Shown one piece after another: positions 1 through 12,922 of a stretch of DNA of 64,000 nt; position 1 is the stretch's first letter, and every line of letters begins with the position of its first letter. Made by a program: the position numbers and the translations under genes. Source of the DNA: Ancistrus triradiatus (Eukaryota > Chordata > Actinopteri > Siluriformes > Loricariidae); contig JAJAGP010000082.1 in assembly GCA_025084515.1 (NCBI GenBank), positions 744,001-808,000 on the forward strand, read 5' to 3'. Below the pieces are notes generated by a model, which was given only the letters and a program-made list of their open reading frames with translations, had not been told where the DNA came from and made no database searches.

Positions 1-808
1 CTGAACCTTAAAAGCAAAGTCTGCTCATATATCAAGGCACACTGGCAATGTTGAATAAAGCTGTACAGTCACTCCAGCTTATTATACACACACTTGAGTT
101 TCACTGCCATTTTATGGAGCATTTGTAGCAATTTCCTACAAGCTTTAATGTGCAGTAGTAAGACACTGGCATCAGTGCTTAAGGTTTTACAGCTTTTTTC
201 CCCCCTCTGCTAGTCAGGGCCTCACCTCTGTTGACCTTGCCCTTCCGTACAGCAAAGTGTCTGATATTAAAACAGTTTGCTTTCATAGTTACCTAAGTAA
301 TATCATATGGTTCACATCAGAGTATGCTCTAGCTAGGTAAATTCCAACTTTATGGCTATTCCTGACTAATCGTGGCATGCCTGTGAGAAACACACCCCTC
401 AATCCACAGTTGCTTCCAGCACGAGATGCATGCAATAAGCTGTGCTTGGTGGGAGAAATTGGAAACTATTGTTTATATACACTACAATGACTGCTTATTA
501 TAGATTTATATTTAGTTTTCGATGGGGAACAAGTATTTGCACTCTGTGCCAGTCCTGTTCTACTGCACTTCAAAGTAGCTCTATAAGACCATACTTCCCA
601 CAGTGCACAGCAACCAGCCATTCCGCTAGTTTTACCACCCTGTTAAATGCTTTTAAAGGTGCAGTGAACATAATTATCCAGTCCTGTGGACACAGGGGGG
701 AGGGTACATATCAGCTATGTCTGATTTATTTCACTATCCCAGTGAAACCCCAAATTAACACAATAATGTTATCCACGATCATTGGTCAACACGGTACAAT
801 ATTTTTCA
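1..808. other. No gene seen
   Basis: Unique-looking AT-rich intergenic sequence. A 128-codon open frame at 442-828 runs into the neighbouring SINE and has no recognisable domain, so it is not called. Confidence 0.6.
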
Positions 809-994
809 TTTACATTCATGTCATTTAGCAGACGCCCTTATTCAGAGCGACTAACTGATCACAACAAGCTTATAATCCAGGCAATTGTGGGATAAGGGTC
901 GTCCTCAAGGACCCAGCTGTGGCAGAGGTGGGATTTGAACCCTGGACCTTCTGGTCCATAGTCCAGTACCTTAACTGCTAAGCCACCATGTCCC
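809..994 (-). repeat. tRNA-derived SINE (family A)
   Basis: Read on the minus strand it has a tRNA-like head (an A-box-like TAGC..AGCGGT segment altered here, then GGTTCAAATCC as B box) and the family tail ending ctaaatgacatgaatgtaaa. The family recurs about 15 to 20 times in this window. This copy is moderately diverged. Confidence 0.85.
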
Positions 995-1021
995 ATTTAA
1001 AAATTTTTCAGTTTAATTCTG

Positions 1022-1150
1022 CTTATTGGCGCAGTGGTTATTGTATTCGCCTAGCAGCTCCAGCTTCCCCGTTTCGATCCTGACCTCGGATGTCCTCCCC
1101 GTGTCCGCATGGGTATACTCTGGATACTCCAGTTTCTTTCGGTCTGTCCA
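1022..1150 (+). repeat. V-SINE-like fragment
   Basis: It has a tRNA-like head (ggcgcagtggttattgtattcgcc) followed by a decayed copy of the conserved V-SINE central domain (tcctccccgtgtccgcatgg, then tactccagtttc). It is truncated before the tail. Confidence 0.6.
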
Positions 1151-1384
1151 TATCTGTCTATCTGCTATCCATTATTCAGAAAACTATGATTGTTTGTTCA
1201 CGAAGCTCAGATTTCTATATATGATTGCAGATGATTGTATGTCTTTTAAAGGGCTATTCACTAGTTTAACAGATCACAAATGCAATGTTCTTGGACCCAA
1301 TTGCTGAGTGTTTGCAGACATCCATAATTTCATAATCCCAGCACATATTGAATAAATAAGAGGTAAGCATGTACAGAGCAGTGT

Positions 1385-2055
1385 AGGTGTTTCAGAGAAG
1401 CAGGAATACGAACGCTTCTTTATTCGACCAATTCAGACATTGAATGGACCGTTTTGAAATTTTCCCCAAATTCGAACAAACTTTGAACATCTGTAAAACC
1501 GGTATGCATTTGTCACAGCCTCAGGGTGTGTCTGAAATTGTCTACTTGTTTACTCATTCACTGATCTCTACATAGAACAGTCTATATAGAACATTTGCAT
1601 GCGATTTCAGTCTCGCTGCTGCATTCCCAGTAATTCGTGCTGAAAAAACATTTTTTTTCTAATTCTACGTTGTTTGTGGTTAGCACACGTTGCTCAAAAT
1701 TAATCATGCTGTCTAAAAAAGGTAGAGGGTCAGATCCCTTCAGCCTTTTTGGAAGAGGACTCCCCTTCCAACCAGTACCCTCTATATCCCTCCAACTCTC
1801 CTGCCAGTTCCAGTATGCCATCAGCTCAACTTGTAACAGATAAGGTGCTGTTGATTTTAATTTCTAAATTTGTTTTTGGTTCAGTTTGTATGTGTAGCAC
1901 CACAGTGGTGCAGCGTTTAGTGGTTAGCAAACGTAAATACAATCTGGGAACGGATTAATTCTTCTTACATTACTTTTTTTGCGGAAATTTGGTTTGGATT
2001 TCGAACAAGTCAGAGTTCAACCAGTGATGTTCGGTGTTCTGGAGGTTCCACTGTA
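1385..2055. mobile_element. Degraded DNA-transposon relic with end-like gaggttccactgta
   Basis: The right end (about 2030-2055, ggaggttccactgtac) matches the inverted form of the end-like sequence at 14764 (tacagtggaacttcagagtt). Scattered ttcgaac motifs lie between. A V-SINE-head-like piece (cacagtggtgcagcgtttag) sits near 1900. The left boundary is a guess. Confidence 0.35.
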
Positions 2056-2255
2056 CTAACACTAGAGCGAGGTTGAGATTTCTTAAGATACCTCCTGATA
2101 TTGAAGTACACTTTTCGAATTACCTAGGCTATTAACGTAGGCAGTCTGCAAAGCATAATGCTTGAAATCTGGATACACATAATTGTGGCAAAAAAGTTAA
2201 GCCACTTGTGTAAATCTACTTAGAATTGAAAACCTCTGCCTTTCAGAATGAGTTA

Positions 2256-3059
2256 CAGTAGTACCTCCGTTCTCACCATCTCGGAATTTGGTTCTCGTTG
2301 CATTTTGACCAGAAAAACCGTCGTTTGCTCGGTACTCTGCGCACCTGCTTAAACTTGTGACTTGCGACTCATTCACGATTCATGATTCATGATTCGGACA
2401 CAGTGATTCAGATTCACAATCGCTCATGCTTAGTGCAGAGCTTAGTGTTTATTGTGTTTTTCTTTATTTTCACATATACAGTACTGTATTCTTAGTGCAA
2501 ATAAGTGTCAATGGATCCTACAATGGTTATTTATTACAATCAACCGAAAGAAACCGTGTCCTTCACAATAAAAACCGCATTTAGCATTAGCAGCTATGCT
2601 AGCTGCCTGAGCACAAGTGTTTTGCTTTCACTTTTCACTTTATTCAATCCATTAATAATCAATAAATTACATGAGAGTTTTCAACACTTTACTGTAAAAT
2701 AAGCTTTGTGTTAGTGATTTTGACCAACTGTAGGTTAATGTAAGTGTCTTAAGGTCAGCTGTTTATAAGGTTTTTATGGTTGGTTCTGCTACAATACAGT
2801 ATAGACTATATTAAGCTCTTTGGTTCATGATACGTTTAACTTAAGAAGGATTTGTGGGGAACATATCCCCATCATAAATCAGGGAGCACCTGTACAATAC
2901 AACTCCATTAATGCATATAATGTGGATTTGTTTGGGGGTCTGGAATGGATTAATACAATTTACATTATTCCTTTTGGGAAAAATTGCTCGGTACTCTCCA
3001 TTTTCGGGTCTCGGCGAGCCTTCTGGAACGAATTAGCAACGAGAACCGAGGTACCACTG
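2256..3059. mobile_element. pogo/Tigger-like non-autonomous DNA transposon
   Basis: The ends are inverted repeats: cagtagtacctccgttctc on the left and gagaaccgaggtaccactg on the right. TA dinucleotides flank both sides (2254-2255 and 3060-3061), the target-site type of Tc1/mariner/pogo elements. The interior shares runs with the element at 53229-53884, including the attcacgattcatgattc region and the acttacattaacc region in inverted order. Open frames inside (for example 2505-2702) are short and not recognisable as a transposase. Confidence 0.7.
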
Positions 3060-3061
3060 TA

Positions 3062-4718
3062 ACATCCATTACAACTGTAGCACTTCAGAGTAAGGTTGGT
3101 GTGAGATCATATTGAAATAACTTGCCTTTAAATCATACTGTTAATGCTCAATGGATACTGAATATTGTGACACCAAAAAGTCTAGACATAATACTAAAAA
3201 AAAGCCTTTTCAGCCTAAAAGATGAGGACACCACACACAGCGGGTGTGTTCCGTCATATTTTTCCAGCAGTTGTACACTCAGACACATTCTCGCCACAGG
3301 AAACACATTTCCCAGCACGGAGATAGCACTCTGGGCCTGTGCAGTTGTGAGCCCATCCTCCCTTGGTCACAATGCCTTAGTGTCTGCTGTCATCTTCTGC
3401 ATCTCTTATGGCGTATTTATTGATTCTTATTAATAGACTCTTGACTTAAAGTGTGACCCCATTAGATCTTTCTATCTAGAGCCAGTCATGAGACCTGGTC
3501 TGGTTCCCAGGAGAGATGCCAGGACCCGTCAGCGCTAATCAGCACAGCCTACAGCCAGCCAACAGGGGAAGGAGGGGGCAGATCATGGAGGCTTCACTGA
3601 GCACCGAGTCCCATCTCGAGTACGAGTTTTTTCTCTAGGTTTCGTGACAATTATGAAATACGGCATTCAAAGGGCTGATCCTCTTGCTTAAAAGTTACAG
3701 GTGTTTTTGAAGCAAAGACATTTGGAGACTAGTTATTTGGCTATTTTTGTTCTTTTACTTAGGCAATCGGAAATGCCAGAGCGCTATAAAGGAATGTAAG
3801 AACAGACTGCTCGCTAATAACAGTGGTAACTAAAAACACCATCCGCCCACGACCAAAGTAAATCCACCGATGCACAAATACAATGGACGTCTCTTTCCTT
3901 CCATTGCTCTTGCCTTTGCTGTGATTTCTCCATCAGTTAGGATAAACACAGCCCAGCATTAGTGCACATCTGTCCCTCAATGCTACAGGCCTGCTTTACT
4001 GCTGGGGGTTGCTTATTAGTGCTGTTTCCAGGGAAAGCCTGTGGTCTGTAATGTAGATGCATGCCCACACAAAAACATACTCAGTGGCAAAAATCATTGT
4101 CAGAAGATTCACACATCTTGCTCTACTTTAAGGAGAGCGAAACAAAAGCAATGCGTCCATGAATATTTTCCCCACTTTAATTCATAATCTCTGAATGTCT
4201 GTTGAAATTGGTTTATAGCATAAACGTAACTCTCTGTCAGCCGAGTCTGCGTGGGAGATGTCGGGTTATAAACTAACCTGTAATCTGGCTTCATAGTGCA
4301 GACTGCCTTTGTATCATCTCCCAAGCGAAATGTGGCACATCAAATGCTCTCATTATCTCTCTCAGTCATTTAAATTCAGTGTGGGTATTTTATAACTCAG
4401 CACACTGTGTCAGTGAATAAAAATTCTTCCCCGCTTGTTGTTCTTCAAAACTTGATTTGATTAACATATGTCTCGGCTAGAAGAGGACAAAAAGGAGAGT
4501 TGCACCGTCTGGCTAATGAATGCTGTCATATTTGGTATGGCTACCTAAAATACCTCAGCGTTTAGTGATCAAGGCTTTGTGTCCATTAAACTACTGGACA
4601 ACAAATTATATCAAATATTGTGCAACCACTTTAATTACAAAATGGAAATGAAGACTTTTTTTCATTTATATTGTGTGTTTGTTTAAGATGTTGAAAAGTA
4701 GATGTTGAAATAGATATA
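3062..4718. other. No gene seen
   Basis: Unique-looking intergenic sequence. The part around 3470-3610 is more GC-rich and may be constrained. Open frames at 3122-3433 and 4109-4324 (minus) have no recognisable domain. Confidence 0.5.
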
Positions 4719-5195
4719 AAGTACTGTGCAAATGTCTTAGGCTACCATTAGATTAGATATACCATTGTTTTAGTAATGCTGTAATGGCCATATATAATTA
4801 TTTCTCAAAAAATACAGGTAATTTGTATGCAGTATTAAAAAAAACTGAAAAGAAACACAGCTTATATGGGCATCAGTGGCAAATATTTAGTGTGACCGCC
4901 CTTTACAATTGAGTAATAGCAGCATATGGCAACTTCATTGGGATGCCAAGTTGCCCCTTCTACAGTTCGAAGAAGCTTGATCAGGAATGGTCTTTTTGGA
5001 ATTTAGCATCTAAGAAACTATTTTTCAGAAGTGTAATGGGGTGAAAAGTCTAAAATCAGCTAACGCTAACAAAGTCTTATGGTCTGATGAATCCAAGTTT
5101 TACATTTTTAGGTCCATTTGTTGACAATATGTTATATGTGGCTATTATACCCTTGCAAAACCAACAAATCTAATAGTGGTTTTTGCACAGTACTG
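4719..5195 (+). mobile_element. Tc1-like deletion derivative, 477 bp
   Basis: The ends are inverted copies of agtactgtgcaaatgtcttagg, with TA at 4717-4718 and 5196-5197. Inside, on the plus strand, gtcttatggtctgatgaatc reads VLWSDES, the region around the first catalytic Asp of Tc1-like transposases, so this is an internally deleted relic. A second member of the family is at 56711-57205. Confidence 0.75.
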
Positions 5196-5197
5196 TA

Positions 5198-5855
5198 GTC
5201 CATTAAGAAAAATGGTCAAATGATGTATATTGTGATATAAATAGCAACACAAATCTAAATGTGATATATTGTGTCATAAAATATATAGTCATAAAATAGA
5301 TATATTCTGTCAAAAAATGTAGACCTTCCATTTGCTTTAGAACTACCTCCAACCACATTGCTTATGATCTCTTTTTCTTATGATACTGGTCCCCATTCCA
5401 GACTTCTACCCAAATCTATTGTGCTATTTGCACATTTTCTCGACATAGCCGATTGCTTATTATTTTCATATACACTGCAATCTTTAATTGAATTCTGGAG
5501 GTCGAAAGGGTAATGGCAAAACACGGACATCTTTCCCTATAGCAGGAGGGGTCTGCTAAACCAATGACAAATATTACAGTTATAATAGATTATTGGCAGC
5601 AGAAACATTCACTCTCAGTTATGCCATTTTTAAGGTATGATGCCGAAAATAGGAAAAGCTCATTCCACAGCAGCACAACAGGAATGTGTACGTAGATCTC
5701 ATTATATTAGTGTAATGAGTGTTTACACTGAAGGTTCTTATAGCTTTGTATGTAGGCTAAAGTATTTACAACTGCTATTAAAACTTCTTCATCTCATCAA
5801 TTTATCTTATCATTTTAGGCTACTACCCCAGTACACTGGTTCAGGCGATCAGGTG
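5198..5855. other. No gene seen
   Basis: AT-rich intergenic sequence between a Tc1-like relic and a SINE. The open frame at 5637-5873 runs into the SINE and is not a credible gene. Confidence 0.5.
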
Positions 5856-5970
5856 GGGACTTTGGTAGCCTAGCGGTTAAGGTACTGGACTATGGACCAG
5901 AAGGTCCAGAGTTCAAATCCCACCTCTGCCAAGCTGCCACTGTTGGATTGTAGGGCTAAATGGTCTGCTA
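5856..5970 (+). repeat. tRNA-derived SINE (family A), internally deleted
   Basis: It has an intact tRNA-like head with A-box-like tagcctagcggttaagg and a B box altered by one base (agttcaaatcc). The copy jumps from ctgccactgttgg to a shortened tail (ggtctgctag), so most of the body is missing. Confidence 0.75.
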
Positions 5971-6053
5971 GCCCACCACCACAGGGACCTGGGATGAACC
6001 AGTTAAATATTCAGTACTGTTTGCACCTGCTAACTCAGAGTAATGTTAGTAAC

Positions 6054-6253
6054 TTACATTTACATTTACAGCATTTAGCAGATGCCCTTATCCAGAGCAA
6101 CTTACAATGGATACAATCCTACAATCCAAGCAATTGTGGGTTAAGGACCTTGCTCAAGGACCCAACAGTGGCAGCTTGGCAGAGGTGGGATTTGAACCCT
6201 GGACCTTCTGGTCCATAGTCCAGTACCTTACCCACTAGGCTACCACAGTCACT
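6054..6253 (-). repeat. tRNA-derived SINE (family A), near full length
   Basis: Head, body (ttgagcaaggtccttaaccc) and tail (ctgctaaatgctgtaaatgt) are all readable on the minus strand. It lies only about 85 bases from the plus-strand copy at 5856, so the pair forms an inverted arrangement. Confidence 0.88.
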
Positions 6254-7001
6254 CTACATGGCCAGTCAGCCAGTAATAATACACCACTTCTCTCGTGCAT
6301 CTTACTTGTCAGTGTCTATTCATTTGAATGCAATTGCAAATGAAACATACAAGTTTCTTTTATTATTTAATTTCTCCGCTTTGTTTTTTCAATCGTGAGT
6401 TGCTTAGCCTGTTCTCGTGGTGATGAAATTACCCTGTGATGTCTTGCTTCTCAGGGCCAGACCAGTAACATTTTAGTGTTGGGTTTGGGTTAATTTAGGG
6501 TGAACTTACACTCTCTGAGCTCGTGTTCAGGTACCAGTTCCAGCCCCACACACTAAGATGTTCCAGCCTCACTCAAGCTGTTCTTCCGTCATCAACTCCA
6601 GTCCCACCGCACTCAGACCACAGAGGGCAGTAACTCTCTCCTTCCTCTGGTCGGCTGGATATGCCATGCCACTTTCCCACCGAGGACGAAACATCCTAAA
6701 GTGACTCTTTGTATTGGACTAAATAATGTTGATATGAATATTCTTATGTCATTCTATTCAATATTTCTATTCATTATTGCCTTACAGTGGGGCAAAAAAG
6801 TATTTAGTCAGCCACTGATTGTGCAAGTTCTACTGCTTAGAAAGATGAGAGAGGTCTGTAATTTTCATCATAGGTACACTTCAACTATGAGAGACAAAAT
6901 GAGAAAAAAAGATCCAGGAAATCACATTGTAGGATTTTTTAAAAAGTTTAATTGTAAATTATGGTGGAAAATAAGTATTTGGTCATTAACAAAAGTTCAA
7001 G

Positions 7002-7972
7002 TCAATACTTTGTACCATAACCTTTGTTGGCAATGACAGAGGTCAAACGTTTCCTGTAAGTTTTCACCAGGTTGGCACACACTGTAGCTGGTATTTTGGC
7101 CCATTCCTCCATGCAGATCTCCTCTAGAGCAGGGGCTGTCGCTGGGCAACATGGACTTTCAACTCCCTCCACAAATTTTCTATGGCTAGGCCACTCCAGG
7201 ACCTTGAAATGCTTTTTACGGAGCCACTCCTTCGTTGCCTGAGCGGTGTGTTTGGGATCATTGTCATGCTGGAAGACCCAGCCATGTTCCATCTTCAATG
7301 CTCTCACTGATGGAAGGAGGTTTTGGCTTAAAATCTCATGATACATGGCCCCGTTCATTCTTCCCTTAACACAGATCAGTCGTCCTGTCCCCTGTGCAGA
7401 AAAACAGCCCCAAAGCATGATGTTTCCACCCCCATGCTTCACAGTAGGTATGGTGTTCTTGGGATGCAACTCAGCATTCTTCTTTCTCCAAACATAACAA
7501 AGTTCTGATATTATAACACATGATATTTTCCCAATCCTCTTCTGGAGGATTCATTCATATGCTCTGTGGCAGACTTCAGACGGGCCTGGACATGTACTGG
7601 CTTAAGCAGGGGGACACGCCTGGCACTGCAGGATCTGAGTCCCTCTCGGCATAGTGTGTTACTGATGGAAGCCTTTGTTACATTGGTCCCAGCTCTCTGT
7701 AGGTCATTCATCAGGTCCCTCCATGTAGTTCTGGGATTTTTGCTCACCGTTCCCATGATCATTTTGACCCCACGGGATGAGATCTTGCGTGGGGCCCCAG
7801 ATCGAGGGAGATTATCAATGGTCTTGTATGTCTTCCATTTTCTTACAGTTGCTCTTATAGTTGATTTATTCACACCAACCTGCTTGCCTATTGTAGATTC
7901 ACTCTTCCCAGCCTAGTGCAGGTCTACAATTTTCTTTCTGGTGTCCTTCCATAGCTCTTTGGTCTTGGCCAT
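7002..7972 (-). pseudogene. Broken Tc1-like transposase
   Basis: Reading from the ATG at 7972 toward the stop at 7002-7004 gives the Tc1 DDE transposase pattern: a start MAKTKELWKDTRKK, a helix-turn-helix region with GVNKSTIRATVRKW, the block HPKNTIPTVKHGGGNIMLWG, the second catalytic Asp in VFQHDNDPKHT, and a C-terminal VIANKGYG. It is inactive: a TAG stop at 7913-7915 interrupts codon 20, the segment around the first catalytic Asp is missing between 7469 and 7511, and a deletion near 7183 removes the SPDLNPIE block that carries the catalytic Glu. Confidence 0.88.
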
Positions 7973-8243
7973 GGTTGAGTTTGGAGTCTGACTGCTTGAG
8001 GCTGTGGACAGGTGTCTTTTATACAGATAACGAGGTCAAACAGGTGCCATTAATACGGGTAATGAATGGAGGACAGAAGAGCTTCTTAAAGAAGAAGTTA
8101 CAGGTCTGTGAGAGCCAGAAATCTTGCTTGTTTGTGGGTGACCAAATACTTATTTTCCACCATGATTTACAATTAAATTCTTTAAAAATCCTTCAATGTG
8201 TTTCCCTGGATTTTTTCTCATTTTGTCTCTCATAGCTGAAGTG

Positions 8244-8447
8244 TGACTGTGGTAGCCTAGCGGTTAAGGTACTGGACTATGGACCAAAAGGTCCAGGGTT
8301 CAAATCTGCCACCTCTGCCAAGCTGCCACTGTTGGGTCCTTGAGCAAGGCCCTTAACCCACAATTGCTTGGATTGTAAGACTGTACCAATTGTAAGTCGC
8401 TCTGGATAAGGGCGTCTGCTAAATGCTGTAAATGTAAATGTAAATGT
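8244..8447 (+). repeat. tRNA-derived SINE (family A) inside a Tc1 end
   Basis: A full-length copy with A-box-like tagcctagcggttaagg, an intact B box ggttcaaatc and the tail repeats aatgtaaatgtaaatg. It is flanked by the 5-base duplication aagtg at 8239-8243 and 8448-8452. It splits the sequence ctgaagtgtacctatgatg, which is unbroken in the left inverted repeat of the host transposon, so the insertion boundaries are unambiguous. Confidence 0.9.
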
Positions 8448-8689
8448 AAGTGTACCTATGATGAAAATTACAGACCTCTCTCATCTTTCTAAGTCAGAGA
8501 ACTTGCACAGGCCGTGGCTGACTAAATTCTTTTTTGCCCCACTGTAGTTAGTTTGTGGCTTTTTTAGAGTTGTTCTTTTTAAGAGAGTTACAGCCATTTC
8601 ATATTCCTAATAGATTTCTTTATTATTAAAAAAGATTTTGATGGAGGTAGTTGACATTGTGTTCCATGCTGTGCCCGAGTCTTTCAAGG

Positions 8690-8800
8690 TGTAAACCAAC
8701 CAAGTTTGGATTAAGAAGATCTTGCTCAAGGGCCCAGGAGCTTCGCAAAGCGGACACTGGACCTTCTGCTACCTTAACCGCTGTGCCAGCACAGTCCCAG
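8690..8800 (-). repeat. Degraded SINE fragment
   Basis: It contains the family phrases cttgctcaagggccc, ggaccttctg and taccttaaccgctgtgcc in the right order on the minus strand, but is heavily diverged and lacks a clear tail. Confidence 0.5.
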
Positions 8801-11800
8801 ATATATATTTTTTCATGGTAACAAAGCACAGAGTTGTTCCAGGTTAGAAAGCAGCGTTGGCAAACTCGGCCTGTTAAAGTAGCACTGGCTTTACCCCACC
8901 TGTAATCCAGGTGCTTGTTCCTCCTGCTCTGCTGTGAATATCCAAGAAGCAGAGCAATTCAGACATCTCAGAGGGGGATCATCACTCTCAGGGCTCTTTC
9001 CCCAGAACCGTATCACACGGTTGACTTTTAGCGTTGCACACTTCTGTCTTCCGACACGTTCTCTTCGCCGGGGGAGCGTGAGATGTTCTCCTCCCTCAGC
9101 GCTCTGAAAGGATAGAAATGTTGGTGGTGAAGGTGATAACCCTTTTGTTTTGTCTGTAATCCATCACACAGGCTGTCAAGCTCAACAGCCACGGCAGGCT
9201 CCTGAGCAGCCCTTAATCTGACAGCTCCATGCATCAGAAAGCAAAGAGTGGAATTAGATCAAAGTGGCAGGAGGCAGTGGCGGACTGATGCGCTTTGCCA
9301 TCTTGTTTGTATCTTCATACCGGTTGTGACGTGCGGCATCACTGCACCTTTAAAAGTGGGTGGCTATGGGGAGGCCTGCTTGTGGGACTCCCCCTGACTG
9401 ACGTTAATGCATGTAACCTTTGTAAAGGTAGAGGCTGAGTGACACAACAGAATACAGTACAGAATATTTCCTGCCATGTTTATGTGTTTGTGGATGGAGG
9501 TGGTGGGGGCTAGCTGCTTTCTGAGCGTGTGTGGGTTCATGCCGGATGATTCGTAGCGAGGCAAAGGGACTGTGGATGGATTGATTGGAAATAAGTGTGA
9601 ATTTCGTGTTCATAGAAATACGGTTTTTGTAAATACATCTGAATAGGTCATGTGACAAGCACAATGCAGAATCAATGGTACTAGGTGTGGAGCACTCCAC
9701 GCTGCCCTTCTGATTTGCATGAGCTGGTAATTGAGGAATTTGTTTGAAATCTTGCAAAACATTTAATAGACATCCGTAAAAATGTTAACAGGTCCCCAAT
9801 AGTGCCAATTGTTCAAAAACCATATCAAGCACGAAGTCATTAGGTTACGCCGCATTAACTGCTTATTAATGATGCCATGCATACCCCGTCCCTCAGCCTC
9901 GCTGCTCGTTCATCCACATGCCGCCGCTTGGCTGGTTAAAAATATTCAGCAAAGATTAATCTTAATCACAAGTTTTTCCATGTGTGGCTTAGCATAGCCG
10001 TCTCATTAGCGCATGGAGATGGCGGATACCTGCCTTCCCTCAGACACAATGTAACCAACTCGCTTGCAAAGTGAAACACAGGAGCTAAATTCATAATAAA
10101 GCACAAACCTGTTATTTCAATTGACCTTCGCCACGTCAAGCTGTCAATGATCTCAACCGAGGACTCAAAGTTTCACTGGCTCAGGCAGACTTCATGATAA
10201 TGGGCATTTGTTTGAGAATATGGCCTTTAGGAAAAGGTAGCTGCATTTGGTGAAAACGCAAATCATGTGACAGGGCATTTAGCCCAAGTGCATTTAAAAA
10301 TAGCAGTAGCGAGACAGCCGCGAGCATTTATGGAAATGGCCGTATGCTGATGCACCAAGTTATTCGGCAATTCTCCCCTATTCAGAAGCACAGCCGTGCC
10401 CCGATGGCTCCCCTTGTTTGGTTTGCATGCCATTTGACCCTTAATTGCAATGAATGTTTTTCAAGCTGTCAAATATTTTGACATGACTACACACTCATGG
10501 CGCAAAAAAGAAGCGCAGGCCGGTCAAATGAGGAATAATCTCCAAACCACACTCAACCCGGCATAAACAAACAGGACACACAAAAGAGAACAAATGCTCA
10601 AGTTTTACCAGAAACTCTTCATTCTGTCACAAAGCAACGTTCTGCCGTCGCACGGTGCCGCATCTCGCTTCGTAGGGATTTAATTATGCTCGTGTCTTAT
10701 GTTCGTGAGATGCCTTATGGGACATATGATTGATTTAGCCATCTGCTAATGCTGTACTCTTGCATTACAATAGCATGAATTACTGGCAATGAATACGTAT
10801 TGAAAGCATTATATATACACGATAAATACAAATGCGCCTCTTTAGGAAGCATCAGCAGCGAATACGTAAATCTATAAAAGCTCTGCTATTAGATTTCATA
10901 AAAGTCTATTTAAGGTCTGTTTTCGCTGTGAGATTTGTGAGAGGTCTGAGCAATGACATTCAATAAAAAGGGATTATAGACTCGGAACGACGTCAGCTGT
11001 GTTTGGAGTTGCGATGTTCCAGAGACAAATCCTACTGATTACTGACAATAATCCAAAAAAATAATGACACTACCTTGTGTATTTGCTTAAAGATGTGGGT
11101 GATTCTTCAATTAGGGGAACTGTTACGTTCTGAGGTTATAAATTCATGTTAGAAATAGTTTATTACCAAATAGCTAGTTTAAGTATTAAAAGTATCATTT
11201 ACTGCTTCACAAAATGATGATGATTTCCATTTTTCAAAACATTTTAAGCATCAATACTTTGCTACTTTGGTCTTGTTTCCAAGCAAGATTAAAATTTCTC
11301 TGCTCCAATGAAATGATAAAAAGTGATTAGTTCATTAAAGAACAAACATCACAATGTGTGTTTTTTAATAACTTACAAAGACATAGAATGTAGTGTTTCA
11401 GTTCGTATCTATACAACTTTTGCACATTTTGAACAACATATTATCATCCCCAGTATTATGGTCATTACAGCAACAGCCTATGATTTCTGTAGCAAATTAT
11501 GTGAAGGTAATAATTGTTTATGTTGTAACTATGGAAACAAAGACTGATAGCAGAGCACATGTCAACCACCAGAGAAGAGATGTCTGGAAATGTGGGTAAT
11601 TGAATCATGCATACCTTCTGATTAGAGAGTAAGTTTATTTGGCATCATTAGCATTCACACAGTTTCAGCAGTAGCTTACGAAAAAAAAAGGAAATGTTCA
11701 CATTATTTATATGTATTTAAAGTACATCTAGCTGTTGACTCGCACCTTTTTTCCTGAAAAAGTGAAAATTTCCTCAACACTTCATTACCAACACATAACA

Positions 11801-12056
11801 TATTAAGTATTTATAAATGATATTTATTTAATTACCTATTTAAATTCTATATAAAATCAGTTGTAGCCATCATTAAAGCATGGAAACATTTTGCACATCA
11901 CCCATATATGGATACAGATGAGGACATACAGTAAGTGTTTTCTTCCTTTTAAACTCGTTTCTTATTCAGTTAAGCAGTTTATAGACATTATAATAGATCT
12001 AATATTTCAGGTTATTTGCTGAGTAAATAAGCACTCGTGTGCCACATTGGGGGAGT

Positions 12057-12061
<5 letters not shown>

Positions 12062-12088
<27 letters not shown>
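12062..12088. repeat. (GA)n microsatellite
   Basis: A nearly perfect GA dinucleotide run within unique sequence. Confidence 0.95.
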
Positions 12089-12851
12089 ACATGTGTGTCT
12101 GGGTGTGAGCTTGCATGTATATATGAGTGTGTCTGGGTCACAGGCTTCCTGTTACCCTGTAAGCGCAAAGGCAGTCATTAGTTCTTGTTAACAGTGTGCT
12201 AATGTCCCGATGTGTTTTAAAGGTTTGCTCTTTTCTGTTGGTAAAAACATCACGGCTTGGCCGGCAGTCTCCAGCTCGGGAGAACTTCCCTTGGAGTCAC
12301 AACCAGTGCCAATAAATAAACCATAAGGCGACGTGCATTGAAAGCCAGGGCTGAACGTGAAAAGCACCATTCACAACATTGTGAATGCTCGACAGCTTCC
12401 CGGTTCCATCTGTTTTTCCACATCAACCCAGTGCGTTGGTATTCATATATTGCTGCACATTCCAAATTCAACCTAGAGCCAGACACTGTTACAGCAAGAG
12501 CCTCGCACCTATGCGCTTCAGATCTGGTATGATCTCCAGCTCGTTCTGACTCCCCGCCTCTGCGGGCCACTCTCGCATGAATCGCCTTGATCCTGAGAAA
12601 AGGACGTAAGCTGAGGAGAAGGAAGATCGACAGGTGCAAAGAGCGAGTGTCAGAGTTAAAGGAAAACAGACATTACACTTGCCAGTGTTGCCACGGCGTG
12701 GAAGGCCTGACGGCGTCGGAGTCTTTATGAAATTTAGATGATGCATCAGAAGGCCACAAGAGTTTCTTTGATTGTAGAACTGGGGCTGAAAAATACATCA
12801 GTCGTGGGCCTAGTCTTAGAGATTTAAGAGGAAGGGAGAGATATGTACAGG

Positions 12852-12860
12852 CACACACAC

Positions 12861-12920
<60 letters not shown>
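12852..12920. repeat. (CA)n microsatellite
   Basis: A CA run of about 34 units with one interruption (cgc) near the left end. Confidence 0.97.

Positions 12921-12922
<2 letters not shown>

Larger units (their letters stand above)
6785..8544 (-). mobile_element. Tc1-like transposon (family with ends cagtggggcaaaaaag)
   Basis: The left end cagtggggcaaaaaagtatt and the right end aattcttttttgccccactg are inverted repeats, flanked by TA at 6783-6784 and 8545-8546. The inverted repeats are long (about 230 bases), as in fish Tc1-like elements. Transposase remnants run on the minus strand. The element totals 1760 bases, including a 204-base SINE inserted into its right inverted repeat at 8244. Confidence 0.9.

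Noticed and set aside
442..828. A 128-codon open frame near the left edge
   Set aside because: It has no domain and ends inside a SINE.
8244..8320. Functional tRNA genes at the SINE heads
   Set aside because: The heads carry promoter-box-like motifs but are followed by the SINE body and tail and recur many times, so they are SINE parts, not tRNA genes.
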